Under the pieces are notes generated by a model, which saw only the letters and a list, made by a program, of their open reading frames with translations, ran no database searches and had not been told where the DNA came from. A program made the translations under genes and the position numbers. Source: Oscillospiraceae bacterium (GTDB lineage Bacteria > Bacillota > Clostridia > Oscillospirales > Ruminococcaceae). Taken from it: a stretch of DNA of 64,000 nt. The stretch is taken from assembly GCA_017427265.1 (NCBI GenBank), contig JAFRTG010000019.1, positions 23,466 through 87,465 of the forward strand, written 5' to 3'. Below, piece after piece: positions 26,823-36,400 of the stretch. The first letter of the stretch is position 1. Every line of letters begins with the position of its first letter.

Positions 26823-27968
26823 TTATTTGTTCAGAATGATCTGCTTGATGCGCGAGAAATCGGAGGCATCCAGCTTGCTGTCCTTGTTGAGATCGGCGAT
26901 CTTCGCCTGATCTTCGGTCAGCGTGCCGGTCGTCAGCAGATATTTCAGCAGCATTCCGGCATCGGTGCGGTCGCACTGGCCGTCTGCGTTGATGTCACCC
27001 GCGACCTCCTCCATCGGCTGATGGCTCTCATCAAACACAATATTCGCTCGCTTCAGGAATGCATCATCCGAGGATTTCTGCACGCTGTTCCAGGCAGACT
27101 GATTGCCGTAGAACGTAATTGTAGCGGTGGCGGTGTTATCTATGAACGCACCTCCATCAATCGACTTCAGCTTGCCGGAAATTTTCAGATCCGTCAGCTT
27201 ATTGCAGGATCCGAACGCGCCCCATCCGATTGTTTCGGCACCGTTCAGCTCTGCGGAGGTCAGGTTCGAGCAGTACCAGAATGTGTCTTCGCAAATATTC
27301 GTCACGCTCGACGGAATCACGATCGAGGTGATCTTCTCATTTTTGGAGAACGCACTTCCAGCGATATATTTGACGCCGGACGGAATCGTCACCTTACCGG
27401 TACAGGTACGGCCGTCCACCACAGCACCGTTGACAATCACCAGCGGATCCTTTTTGCGCTGTGCTTCCAGCCACGGCGTATTGTCAAATGAGTATTCGCT
27501 CGTCTCAACAAGATGATCCGGGAAGTTCACCTCGCTCAGTGATTTGCATGATTCAAATGTACGGAGTTTCATTCTTTTCAGGCTGTCCGGAAGCGTCACC
27601 GAGGTAAGATTGTCGCAGTAGCCGAATGCATACATGCCGATTTCTTCAATCGTATCCGGAAATACAATGCTCTTGATACCGGTCATCTGATATGCATACA
27701 TGCCAATCGCGGTTACCGGAAGATTGTCAATCGACGACGGAATCTCAAGTGTATCCTTCACCGATTTGCTGCCGAGAAGCACAATGTGATCCGCATACTT
27801 CTGATAGGAATATGTGCCGTTGTCCTCATACGTAAAATCGTCCTCTGCATACGCTGTGAGCGGTGCCGCAGAGAACATGCCCTTTCCTGCTGCTGCCGGT
27901 ACACCGGCTGTCAGCATGACCGCGGCCAAAAACGCTGCGGCCTTCATAACACTTTTGCTTGTTTTCAT
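26823..27968 (-). CDS. Secreted BspA-type LRR protein with C-terminal dockerin
   Basis: A 381-residue exported protein. Order: signal peptide (1-40, with AAAFLAAVMLTAGVPAAA); a start module (FTYEDNGTYSYQKYADHIVLL, about 47-67) typical of these proteins; about nine BspA-type (LRR_5) repeats with the I-x-IGMYAFGYCDNL-x-S-V pattern (about 80-310); and a type I dockerin (about 318-381) with loops DINADGQCDRTD and DLNKDSKLDASD. It probably displays a binding surface on the cellulosome; no catalytic domain is visible. The start at 27968 follows GGAGGGG; an in-frame extension to 28103 crosses the promoter. Confidence 0.88.
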   Translation of the reverse strand: MKTSKSVMKAAAFLAAVMLTAGVPAAAGKGMFSAAPLTAYAEDDFTYEDNGTYSYQKYADHIVLLGSKSVKDTLEIPSSIDNLPVTAIGMYAYQMTGIKSIVFPDTIEEIGMYAFGYCDNLTSVTLPDSLKRMKLRTFESCKSLSEVNFPDHLVETSEYSFDNTPWLEAQRKKDPLVIVNGAVVDGRTCTGKVTIPSGVKYIAGSAFSKNEKITSIVIPSSVTNICEDTFWYCSNLTSAELNGAETIGWGAFGSCNKLTDLKISGKLKSIDGGAFIDNTATATITFYGNQSAWNSVQKSSDDAFLKRANIVFDESHQPMEEVAGDINADGQCDRTDAGMLLKYLLTTGTLTEDQAKIADLNKDSKLDASDFSRIKQIILNK

Positions 27969-28058
27969 ATTTTCCCCTCCTGTAATTTTAACCGTTCTGC
28001 AAACCTGCCGGTACCGGCAGGTTATTCTGCTTTCCTCCGTGCAGAACACTGCATCTCT

Positions 28059-28087
28059 ATTATACACGATTATTCTGAGAAAGTCAA
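28059..28087 (-). promoter_or_regulatory. Promoter of the LRR-dockerin gene
   Basis: Minus strand TTGACT (28082-28087), 17 bp, TATAAT (28059-28064). Confidence 0.85.
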
Positions 28088-28205
28088 TCACAAAAAAGTA
28101 CAACTTTTACAAACCTCATCAGATTTTTACCCGGTATGCAGCAGAGATTCGTTTTTCATCTCGATTCGGATAAAAGATATCCGTCTGCATCCTGCTGAAG
28201 CCATA

Positions 28206-28416
28206 TTGACACGCACGGAATTTCGTGTTAAAATCAACTTGTATGAAAGAAAATTGCGATAAGGAAACCGGAAGCGTTCCGCAACTGATCGGGCAGCATT
28301 CTGAGCTGACAAATGCAGAACCGAACCGTTTTTCTGACTGCTGCGGAACAGCACCGCTTTCATTCCAGACAAAACACAGCCTTGATCTCTCTGACAGATT
28401 CAAGGCTGTGTTTTTT
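28206..28416 (+). ncRNA. Candidate small RNA (promoter to terminator, no convincing ORF)
   Basis: TTGACA (28206-28211), 17 bp, TAAAAT (28229-28234) predicts a start near 28241. The strong terminator at 28371-28416 closes a transcript of about 175 bases. A possible reading frame opens at an ATG at 28243 but has no ribosome site, runs through the terminator and gives a low-complexity product. Internal stems include GGAAGCGTTCC and CCGtttttctgactgctgCGG. It may instead be a weak antisense or spacer transcript. Confidence 0.4.
28371..28416. terminator. Terminator at the end of the left sortase cluster
   Basis: AAAACACAGCCTTGA and TCAAGGCTGTGTTTT form a 15-bp stem with T-runs on both strands. It abuts the stop of the leftward sortase gene. 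Confidence 0.85.
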
Positions 28417-29083
28417 ACGTTTCTTTTTCATCTGTTTCTTCCGTGATCCGGTCCGCACGGACGGTCACGCGGCTTTGTCCGCTCAGGGTACAGGTATACA
28501 GCGTCAGATCCCAGTCCTCGGCACTGCCGCTGAACATCTGCGCGACATCCTGTCCGGCGATCACTTCCATAAAGGAAACGGCATATTCATGCTTTTTTCC
28601 GGCAGCATCCGTAAAGATGATCGGATCACCGGCTGTCAGTTCACCGATTCTGCCGAAATGCGATGCATAATTATGCGCTGCAATAATCAGGTCATTGGTC
28701 TCCGCAGAGCCGCTGTAGCGGCAGGGCGTTTTTTTCAGTGCAGGATAGCTCCAGCTGCTTTGAACAGGCAGTTCGATTTCCAGCGCCGGCAGCTCCAGAT
28801 AACCGCAGTAAGCTGCGTCATCGAGCAGAATCTCAGCAGACGCTTCACTGCTTTCCGGTGCAGCCCCGTATTCTGCAAAGAGATCCGGTGCAGTATCCGC
28901 CGCACTGTCCGGTGCGCTGTCAGCAGGCGCTTCCGGAATGCGTTCCTTCAGCGTGCTGAGAACCGCGCCCGCATACTGCGCCGCATCTTTGCTCTCCTGA
29001 ATATTATTCACGCAGAGAACGCCTGCAGAGAGAATCATCAGAAGGCCAAGCAATACAACGAGCTTCCATGTATTATTCTTCAT
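28415..29083 (-). CDS. Sortase family transpeptidase (accessory sortase)
   Basis: A 222-residue membrane protein with an N-terminal anchor (about 7-25), an acidic Ala/Ser-rich spacer (about 55-85) and a sortase domain (about 90-215). Catalytic residues are visible: His in IIAAHNYASHFG, Cys in LTLYTCTLSG and Arg in QSRVTVRADRI. It lacks the C-terminal membrane segment of the class C pilin polymerases beside it. I infer that it anchors the LVQTG protein upstream to the cell wall. The start overlaps the end of that protein's gene by 11 bases. The class (B, D or F-like) cannot be fixed from sequence alone. Confidence 0.85.
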   Translation of the reverse strand: MKNNTWKLVVLLGLLMILSAGVLCVNNIQESKDAAQYAGAVLSTLKERIPEAPADSAPDSAADTAPDLFAEYGAAPESSEASAEILLDDAAYCGYLELPALEIELPVQSSWSYPALKKTPCRYSGSAETNDLIIAAHNYASHFGRIGELTAGDPIIFTDAAGKKHEYAVSFMEVIAGQDVAQMFSGSAEDWDLTLYTCTLSGQSRVTVRADRITEETDEKET

Positions 29084-30059
29084 GCTTTTTCTTTCCCGCA
29101 CGCATGGAAATGCCTGCACCGACCAGCAGCACGCCGCCGAGCGAAAGCGGCAGCACCGGCCACCAGAGCTGACCCGTCTGCACGAGCTTGTTCGGCGGAG
29201 CCGTCGTCACGGTTGTAACCGTTGATGCAGCTGTTGTTCCGGTTCCGGGCGGCGCTGTGGTTTCCGCCGTTTCGGAATCAGAGTTCTGAATCACAAACTG
29301 CGTGCTGTTATAGTCAATCATGACCTTATACGGCACAGGAATATCCCGTTCTGCGACAGTCCATTCGGCGTCGTCATCCAGTGCAGTCCACGAATACGTC
29401 CAGCTGTTTTCTTCGTTCAGGGTCGCTGTTTTATTCAGCGCACCGTCTTTATACAGATCGACAGTCAGGCTGTCAGGACGCTTCTGATACCGGTTGTCGT
29501 CATCATTCCAGACCTTTTTGACTGTCAGCTTTTTCTCATCGCCGGAGAGCAGCGTGAAATAAAATTTCGGGTATGCGTCGTAGTCAATCGAAGCATCCGC
29601 GTCTCTGATTTCGATCAGCATTGTGGACGGGAAATAACAGGTTTCGCCCACCTGCAGATTCTTTCCGTCTGCAAGGTAGAGGCCGTTTTCCAGTCCGCCG
29701 AATGCCAGCTCGCCGGCAGTACCGGTCTTTCCCTGTGCAATCGGCTGCACGCCTGCTGAAATGAGATAGCTTTCAACTGTCTTTGCAGCAGTATCAATCG
29801 TATCCGGAGAAAGGTCGCCGAGATCCATGCTGTATCCGGAAAGCGCAGGGATAAATGCAATCTCCGAACCGTCCCGTTCTCCGACCCGGTAGAGCTTCCA
29901 TTCCATTCCGCTGAGAATCGTTCCGTCCTGCCGGCAGATCAGCGTAATGGTTTTATCGGCAGCAGCAGCGGCCTTTCCGCCCGGCTGCATCATCAGCAGC
30001 ACAGGCATTCCCGCAAGCAGCAGCGCCAGCCGTGCTTTTTTCCTGGTTTCCGGCATCAT
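29073..30059 (-). CDS. Cna-B surface/pilin-like protein with LVQTG sorting signal
   Basis: A 328-residue exported protein. Signal peptide (about 1-34, ending GGKAAAAADK); an N-terminal pilin-like domain (about 36-165); a Cna-B isopeptide-type domain (about 172-255, LTVKKVWNDDDNRYQKRPDS); a Thr-rich stalk; and a sorting signal LVQTGQLWWPV followed by a hydrophobic segment and a basic tail (RAGKKKHEE). Usual clostridial relatives read LPQTGQLWWPV; here Pro is replaced by Val (codon gtg). It lies 3 bases after the class C sortase gene and overlaps the next sortase, so the three form one unit. A minor pilin or surface adhesin is the best reading. Confidence 0.85.
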   Translation of the reverse strand: MMPETRKKARLALLLAGMPVLLMMQPGGKAAAAADKTITLICRQDGTILSGMEWKLYRVGERDGSEIAFIPALSGYSMDLGDLSPDTIDTAAKTVESYLISAGVQPIAQGKTGTAGELAFGGLENGLYLADGKNLQVGETCYFPSTMLIEIRDADASIDYDAYPKFYFTLLSGDEKKLTVKKVWNDDDNRYQKRPDSLTVDLYKDGALNKTATLNEENSWTYSWTALDDDAEWTVAERDIPVPYKVMIDYNSTQFVIQNSDSETAETTAPPGTGTTAASTVTTVTTAPPNKLVQTGQLWWPVLPLSLGGVLLVGAGISMRAGKKKHEE

Positions 30060-30062
30060 GAA

Positions 30063-30971
30063 TCACCCGTCCTTTCCTTTTTCATCCAGTTCCTTTTGAA
30101 CCGTATAAGCTGAATGGTACCGTTTTCCGCTGCGTTTTCCGCTCAGTGACCAATATATAATCAGAATCACGGCAAGCGGCACAATGAGGAACGGCAAAGC
30201 TGTCATATTATCAATGAGGATCGCGTCGGCCGGAATCCGGATCCGATGTGCTTCCGCATCCTCATCTTCGGCGGCAACTGTATCAATCCGGTGACCTCTG
30301 ACCAGCAGTCTGTGCGTATTGATGCCGTAGGGCGTACAGGTCATCAGCGTCACGAGGTCTTTTCCGGGTTCGGGGCGAAGTGCGTCCGTCTCATACGGGA
30401 GTACAACAGAGATCTTGTCAACCTCATAGGTAAAGATATCGTCCAGAATCGAAATGCTGAACTGATCGTCCTCCGTCAGCTGATCGAGCTCCGTAAAGAG
30501 CTTGGCAGAGGGCAGGCCTCTGTGCGCGGAGATCACGGAATGACAGCCCGCGCCGCCGACCGGAAGCGAGGTACCCTCCAGATGTCCGACGGCAATATTG
30601 AGCACCTCAGGGCTTGTGCCGTGATAAACAGGCAGATGCACCCCGATCTTCGGAATATCAATATATCCGATGATGCCGGTTCCCGGCACATCCAGAATAC
30701 TGCTGTAATCCGGAATCGTCTCATGCTCTGCAAACGGATCGCTCAGCTTCGCCAGCGCGGAATTGTAGGCGTGTGCCTGCTCCAGCATCGCCTCCTTTTC
30801 CGATGTATCCAGCACGCCGACGGCTTTGTTATAGTTATCAATGACTCTGGTCTGTCTCTGCTCATTCCACCAGTTGCTGAATGCCGGATACAGAAAAATG
30901 GCAATTCCGAGCAGCATGACGAAAATAAGAGCAAGGGTCAGCAGAATCTCCGAGGCTTTTTTTTTACGCAT
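30063..30971 (-). CDS. Class C sortase (pilin polymerase)
   Basis: A 302-residue membrane enzyme that joins pilin subunits by isopeptide bonds. Seen: an N-terminal TM segment (about 10-30); a lid-like region with DPFAEHETIPDY (about 78-90); the catalytic His motif VISAHRGLPSAKLFTELD; the Cys/Arg motif TLMTCTPYGINTHRLLVRG; and a C-terminal TM segment (about 255-275) with a basic tail, the class C layout. It overlaps the signal peptidase gene by 8 bases. It is 50% or more alike in its motifs to the right-hand sortase (40076-40909), so the two clusters are paralogous. Confidence 0.92.
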   Translation of the reverse strand: MRKKKASEILLTLALIFVMLLGIAIFLYPAFSNWWNEQRQTRVIDNYNKAVGVLDTSEKEAMLEQAHAYNSALAKLSDPFAEHETIPDYSSILDVPGTGIIGYIDIPKIGVHLPVYHGTSPEVLNIAVGHLEGTSLPVGGAGCHSVISAHRGLPSAKLFTELDQLTEDDQFSISILDDIFTYEVDKISVVLPYETDALRPEPGKDLVTLMTCTPYGINTHRLLVRGHRIDTVAAEDEDAEAHRIRIPADAILIDNMTALPFLIVPLAVILIIYWSLSGKRSGKRYHSAYTVQKELDEKGKDG

Positions 30972-31563
30972 TGGGATTCACCAGCTGATGCGGCTGATCG
31001 AAGGGATACAGCCGGAACTGCACAACGCCGAGAATGTTTTCGTCCGGCACACAGCCGAATACGGAATAACGGCTGTCTACGGAAGAGGCGCGGTTATCGC
31101 CCATGACAAACCAGCGGTTGTCCTTTACAGTATACGGAAATTCGATATCGCATTCCCCGCGCACGGTTTCCGTGAGATACGGCTCATCCAGCAGCGTTCC
31201 GTTCACCGTGACATTTCCGTTTTCGTCCAGATCGACCGTATCGCCCGCCACGGCAATGACGCGCTTCAGCAGGAGCTTTTTATTATAGTATAGTGCAATG
31301 ATATCCCCGCGATTTGCGGTTTTCAGTTTGTTGCACAGCACAATCTGGTTGCCGGACAGCGTCGGCTCCATGCTTGTGCCGGTCACGCGGACAACAGGAA
31401 GCAGCAGCCACGAAATCAGGATGACAGCCGCAGCGGCCTCCATGAGCGAAAGAAACGTGTTTTTGAGTGTCGCAGCAAACTGCTTCCGGTAGCGCCGGCG
31501 GTTCAGCTCCTTTCTGAACTGTTCCGCGGTCGGAATCTGGTCAAGGCTTGTGAACTTATGCAT
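30964..31563 (-). CDS. lepB: Signal peptidase I (type SipW-like bacterial, cluster-dedicated)
   Basis: A 199-residue membrane-bound serine protease that removes signal peptides. Seen: one N-terminal TM segment (about 42-62), the nucleophile motif GTSMEPTLSGNQI, the Ser/Lys-dyad lysine in LLLKRVIAVAGDTV, and the C-terminal box MGDNRASSVDSRYSVFG. It keeps the Lys base, so it is of the ordinary bacterial type, not the archaeal/ER type. The start at 31563 overlaps the stop of the small coiled-coil gene (ATGCATAA). Its location suggests that it processes the surface proteins of this cluster. Confidence 0.9.
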   Translation of the reverse strand: MHKFTSLDQIPTAEQFRKELNRRRYRKQFAATLKNTFLSLMEAAAAVILISWLLLPVVRVTGTSMEPTLSGNQIVLCNKLKTANRGDIIALYYNKKLLLKRVIAVAGDTVDLDENGNVTVNGTLLDEPYLTETVRGECDIEFPYTVKDNRWFVMGDNRASSVDSRYSVFGCVPDENILGVVQFRLYPFDQPHQLVNPNA

Positions 31564-31723
31564 CGGCTTCCCCTTTGCTGTCACGCTCTCCGCCGGAAAG
31601 CAGGAGCACCTTTGCACGCAGTGCATCGTTCTGCTCCTTCAGCTCGTCAACTTCCTTTCTGAGATAGTAGAGCATTTCAATCAGGTCGTCTTTTTTGGAT
31701 TTTCGCAATTCTTTATCAGTCAT
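31556..31723 (-). CDS. Small coiled-coil protein leading the left sortase cluster
   Basis: 55 residues: MTDKELRKSKKDDLIEMLYY, then a Leu heptad helix (VDELKEQNDALRAKVLLL) and a charged tail. The first 20 residues match the start of the 178-residue protein at 32349 (MTDKEFKRLRRSDLIEILYE), the first gene of the divergent cluster. GGAGGGA precedes the ATG, and the stop overlaps the signal peptidase start. It has no signal peptide, so it is cytosolic. A role in organising or sensing the export/sortase genes is inferred only from conserved position. Confidence 0.8.
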   Translation of the reverse strand: MTDKELRKSKKDDLIEMLYYLRKEVDELKEQNDALRAKVLLLSGGERDSKGEADA

Positions 31724-31774
31724 AAATCCCTCCGGCGTTTTCCCGTCAGTCCGATGCAGATGCTTTCTCTTCCT

Positions 31775-31803
31775 ATTATACAACGAAAGGGAAGGCAAGT
31801 CAA
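31775..31803 (-). promoter_or_regulatory. Promoter of the left sortase cluster
   Basis: Minus strand TTGACT (31798-31803), 17 bp, TATAAT (31775-31780), 45 bases from the -10 to the ATG. Confidence 0.88.
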
Positions 31804-32133
31804 CCAAAGAAGGAAAAAAAACGCCGGAATTCAAAAAAACTGTCATATCATATAATTTAGGCACCTGAAAATCGTGCACAATGCCCCAGATTCCCGCAAA
31901 AGCTTCTTAATATTTTCTTAAAATATTACCAATGGTATTTTACCGGGATATGAACACATTGCGGTACCTGACAAAAGCTGATAATCTGTATATCATTTTT
32001 CATTAAAACATCTCACGCAAAAATTGCTTTCCAAAATGCGTTCCGTTTCTGACCCTTTCCACAAGAACGATAGACAAGTGTTGTGTAGTTTGCACTAAAA
32101 TCAAATAACCCCTCAAAAAACCGCTAAAACAGA

Positions 32134-32162
32134 TTGACAAACCGGACAGATGATGATATAAT
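32134..32162 (+). promoter_or_regulatory. Promoter of the right sortase/pilus cluster
   Basis: TTGACA (32134-32139), 17 bp, TATAAT (32157-32162): full consensus. It leaves an unusually long leader of about 180 bases before the ATG at 32349, with GCTGCTTTGCAGC as an obvious stem (about 32234-32246). The 31804-32133 stretch is AT-rich (ATATTTTCTTAAAATATT near 31910) with no gene. Confidence 0.88.
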
Positions 32163-32348
32163 TAGATCATAAAAGAGATGGCAAGATAGTAATTATTATA
32201 TATTCAAAAATACAATGTAATTTGAAACAAATTGCTGCTTTGCAGCCGGAGACCGCGAAATCCAAATTATGAAGTAAATATTAACTTATACATTTTGTAA
32301 ATGCAAACGGATGCTTAAATTTAATATTATGCAAAACAGGAGTTCCGC

Positions 32349-32885
32349 ATGACAGATAAAGAATTCAAACGGCTGCGGCGCTCTGATCTGATCGAAATAC
32401 TATATGAATATCAGCAGCGCGAAAAGGCACTGCAGGATGAGATTGCCGGGCTCAGAGCAAAGCTGGAATCCCGGGAACTGAAGCTCAAAAATGCAGGCTC
32501 GATCGCCGAAGCCGCTGTGAAGCTGAACGAACTGTTTGAAACAGCGCAGAAAACTGCGGATGATTACGTCGAACAGATCAGGCGGAATGCCGAACAGGAA
32601 ATCAGAGAAATCAAAGAGGCTGCCGAACTGGAAGCAGCGGAGATTATCCGCAAAGCCAGAGAACAGTCCGGTACAGAAGCCGTACAGGCACCGACGCAAT
32701 CCGCTGCGGAAGCCGAACCCGGACAGTTGCCGGAGCAGCCCGCTGCGGATGCTGTTCAGGTACAAACGGCGGAACAGGCTGCGGCAGCAATCGCGCAGTT
32801 CGAGTTTCCGAAAACAGCGTATGCTGCTGAAGGTCTGATGCAGAATCCGGCAGTCTTTGAAGGTGAAAAAGAATATGCAGGATAA
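32349..32885 (+). CDS. Coiled-coil protein leading the right sortase cluster
   Basis: A 178-residue cytosolic protein. The head MTDKEFKRLRRSDLIEILYE is shared with the 55-residue protein at 31556. A long charged helix follows (about 20-105, including EQIRRNAEQEIREIKEAAEL, similar in kind to DivIVA-like coiled coils), then an Ala/Glu/Pro/Gln-rich tail. Sequence ending near the GEKEYAG tail overlaps the signal peptidase start. Preceded by AGGAG. Its function is unknown. A polar scaffold that gathers secretion and sortase enzymes would fit the coiled coil and gene order, but that is inference. Confidence 0.8.
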   Translation: MTDKEFKRLRRSDLIEILYEYQQREKALQDEIAGLRAKLESRELKLKNAGSIAEAAVKLNELFETAQKTADDYVEQIRRNAEQEIREIKEAAELEAAEIIRKAREQSGTEAVQAPTQSAAEAEPGQLPEQPAADAVQVQTAEQAAAAIAQFEFPKTAYAAEGLMQNPAVFEGEKEYAG

Positions 32886-33453
32886 TCATCAGGAACCAAT
32901 CATTGTTCCCTCTGAGGAACAGGTCGAATCCGAACTCAACCGGATACGGTACCGGAAGAAATTTTTCCGGACTCTGCTGAATACCGTTGCCGTGCTGATC
33001 GTTGTCGCGGCGGCAGCAGTTCTGGTATCCACCATCTTCATGCCGGTGATTCAGGTCTCAGGCGACAGCATGAGCCCGACCCTGAACGACGGCGACATTC
33101 TGGTTACATTTAACACCGATCATATTGAATACGGCGATTTGTGCTGCGTTTCATGGCAGAACAAAATGCTGCTCAAGCGTGTAATCGGACTGCCGGGCGA
33201 TACGGTCTCCATCAGGGAGGACGGCAGCGTTTACGTCAACGGTACGCTTCTGGATGAACCCTATGTCATCGAGAAGAGTATCGGAGACTGCGAGATCTCA
33301 TTCCCCTATGCGGTGCCCGATAATCAGATCTTTATTCTCGGGGACAACCGGATACGCTCGGTTGACAGCCGGAACAAAGACATCGGCAGCATCACAAAGG
33401 AGCAGATCATCGGAAAGGTGCTGTTCAGAATCTGGCCGCTCGGCAGCAGCTGA
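32875..33453 (+). CDS. lepB: Signal peptidase I, cluster-dedicated
   Basis: 192 residues, paralogous to the enzyme at 30964. Seen: TM segment (about 37-58), nucleophile GDSMSPTLNDGDIL, lysine in MLLKRVIGLPGDTV, and FILGDNRIRSVDSRNKDIG. The ATG at 32875 overlaps the upstream stop (ATGCAGGATAA), mirroring the overlap in the left cluster. A TTG 18 bases earlier is the alternative start. It probably matures the large adhesin and pilin that follow. Confidence 0.9.
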   Translation: MQDNHQEPIIVPSEEQVESELNRIRYRKKFFRTLLNTVAVLIVVAAAAVLVSTIFMPVIQVSGDSMSPTLNDGDILVTFNTDHIEYGDLCCVSWQNKMLLKRVIGLPGDTVSIREDGSVYVNGTLLDEPYVIEKSIGDCEISFPYAVPDNQIFILGDNRIRSVDSRNKDIGSITKEQIIGKVLFRIWPLGSS

Positions 33454-33493
33454 CTTTCAGAACACTTTTGACGAAAGGAGGAGCAGATTGCAG

Positions 33494-36400
33494 ATGAAAC
33501 GGAACCTTGACAACTTTTTGACTGAACTGCGCAAAAAGAAGACACAGCGCCGTCGGATGCTGTCACTTCTGCTTGTCCTTTCGCTGTTTGTAACGTCCGG
33601 CGTTTCGTGGGCACTCCACGGCGTGGGCATGACAATGGCCAACGAAGCGGAGTGCGGTATCGAAGAACACACGCACACGGACGAGTGTTACGAAAAAGTG
33701 CTTGTGTGCACGCTCGAAGAGGACGAAGCGCATACACATACGGATGCATGTTATGAGATGCAGCTCATCTGCGGCAAAGATGAGCACATTCACGACATCA
33801 GCTGCTACACCGGCGAGGAACGCCCGTCTGACGATGCCGCACTTCTGACAGCAGAGCTTGCGGACGGCACAGATCCCGAAGAAATCGAGCTGTATGAAGA
33901 TACAGAGGATTCCGGTTATGACGGCATGTTCTCAGTAACGGCCGACGAAACCGGCGACGGTGAAGGTGAAGGCAGCGAAGGCGGTGAAGGTGAAGGAACC
34001 GGCACCGATACCGGTCCGCCGCCGACAATCCAGACGGTTGACAACATCGCAGAGGGCATCAAGTTCACGCTGTTTGATTACGGCAACTCCCTTCTGGAAT
34101 CTCAGAATAACCATTACGGTTATGTCTGGGACAATGACAATCATGTCTGGACGCACCCGAACGCGAACATGACAGACGGCATCAACGCCGGCAGAAATTA
34201 TGACGATGACATCCTGTTCTTCGCGTACGGTACGCCTGTAGACCAAAACCGGAACGATCCGAATGATCCCGTTCATAATTATGTCGATGCAAACGGTGTA
34301 CGTCAATACGCACCGGACAAAAACAGTTATTCCGGTGACTACAATGCTTATACTATTGACGGCGTAACCTACGCCCCGTATCCGGGCAACAGACCGGTTT
34401 CGGGAATCGTGAGCGATGCGCTTCCGAAAAACCGGGAAAACAGCTCAGAAAACGGCTACCCGACAATCAACAACAGCGCAAATCACTCGCTTGCGTATCT
34501 GTTCAATCCGGATTCGGTCTATGATGCTGAGGGCGTCAGAACAACGTATACGGATGTCAACCATCTGCTGAAAGAGCAAATCAATCAGGATACAGGTGTC
34601 AGACATCTCGTTTTCAACAGCAATGAGAATTACGCCTATTACAATAAGGCGACCGGCGATTTCGAGGTATATAACACAACCTTCGAGATTGTAAACAAGG
34701 ATCATCACAAAGCAGATACCACCGACCACTATAAAACATATGACCAAGACCAGCCGGACGGCCATAAAAAGGGCGACAATGTCTATTATGCGGAACAGTT
34801 GAATGACGGTTTCATGATCGGCTTCTTCCCGTTCGATGAATATGACGCATACAGAAATGACCCGAACTTCGACGGTGCCGGTTATAATCACCATTTCGGC
34901 ATGACAATGGAAGCGAGCTTCACCAACACACCGTATGACGGAGTCAATGTCAAAGAACCGATTTCGTTTAAGTACAGCGGTGACGATGACATGTGGGTTT
35001 TCGTGGACGGAAAGCTCGTGCTGGATATCGGCGGTATCCATGAGCCGGCCGGCGGTATGATTGACTTCTCCAACGGCCTTGTCTGGGTACAGGATAACGG
35101 CAACAACGGAAAAACGCTGGCAACCGTGAAGGAAGAGCTGAATTTAACCGACAGTGAATGGGAAGCACTTCCGAAGCCGATCGGTATCGACACACAGAAT
35201 TCGCTCACAACGGACGGAAACAAGTGGGTCGTGACACCGATGAGCACCTATATTTCTAACTGGACCAGCGACAATGCTTCCTACGTAAACGGCACGCATG
35301 AGATCAAGATGTTCTATCTGGAGCGCGGCGGATGCTATTCCAACCTCGCAATGGAGATGAACCTTCCGACACTCAAGCCGCTGAGCGTCATGAAGAATGT
35401 TGACTATCAGGAACATCTGGTCAAGGGAGAATATGAGGACGACTACTACGAATTCGAGCTCCGGGAGCTGGTAGACGGTGAGTGGATCGTCCCGATGGAC
35501 ATTCCCCCTGAGGACAGGAGCTTCTCGATTCAAGCCGGAAAAAGAAAGCTCATCGAGGGACTCGGCCAGAACAGAATCTTCAAGGTCATTGAGAAAAATG
35601 TGAACACGGATGTCATTGACCGTGTCAAGGTCAACGGTGAAGAATGCGATATTGCGGAAGGCACGGTCAGCAGTACAGGCAATGCACTTGAGGATCTCAA
35701 CAGCTACACCTTCGAGAACCGAATTCGTGAAGAATTCACCGATGTCTATATCAAAAAGAAATGGGAAGGCTCAACGGCCAGCGGCTTCACAGTCAAATAC
35801 AGAATCCTGCGAACGGATTCCAAGTCAGGCGAAGTGAAGCAGGTCGCGCTCGTCGAAGAGGATGAGACAACCCATAAGCTCACCAAAAGGAGAGTCTTTA
35901 CCATTCCGCCTGATAAATGGGAGGAGGGTGTCCACAAAGACCACCTTCTCTCCCGCTACGGAGACCGCACCTACACCTACAGTGTCGAGGAACTGAATGT
36001 CCCGAACGGATATGAGGCGAAGTACAGCGTAAAGCAAACGACCAATGATCTCGGGCAGATAGTGACAACTGCGACAATCACCAACACGGACGTTACCAAA
36101 AAGGACATCTATGTGAAAAAACAGTGGGATAACGTCCCCGATGGAAACGAACCGCAGATTCAGCTCCGTCTCACAAGAACCCGGATCGGGTATGAAGGTC
36201 AGCAGCCGACTTCACTGACAGTCAATATCCTCGATGAAGGCGGCAACCTGATCAAAACGCAGACATTCTATGCAACCGATGCCAATAAGCTCTATGCAGG
36301 CGGCAGCGTAGAAATTGCATACAATGTCCCGAACGGCGTAGCGCTGTATGACGGTGATACCGCTTATCCGCAGAAAACCATCACGGATGGAACCGGATCA

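Noticed and set aside
32163-32348. Long leader of the right pilus cluster considered as a c-di-GMP riboswitch
   Set aside because: Only one obvious stem (GCTGCTTTGCAGC) is visible; I could not match the known aptamer cores.
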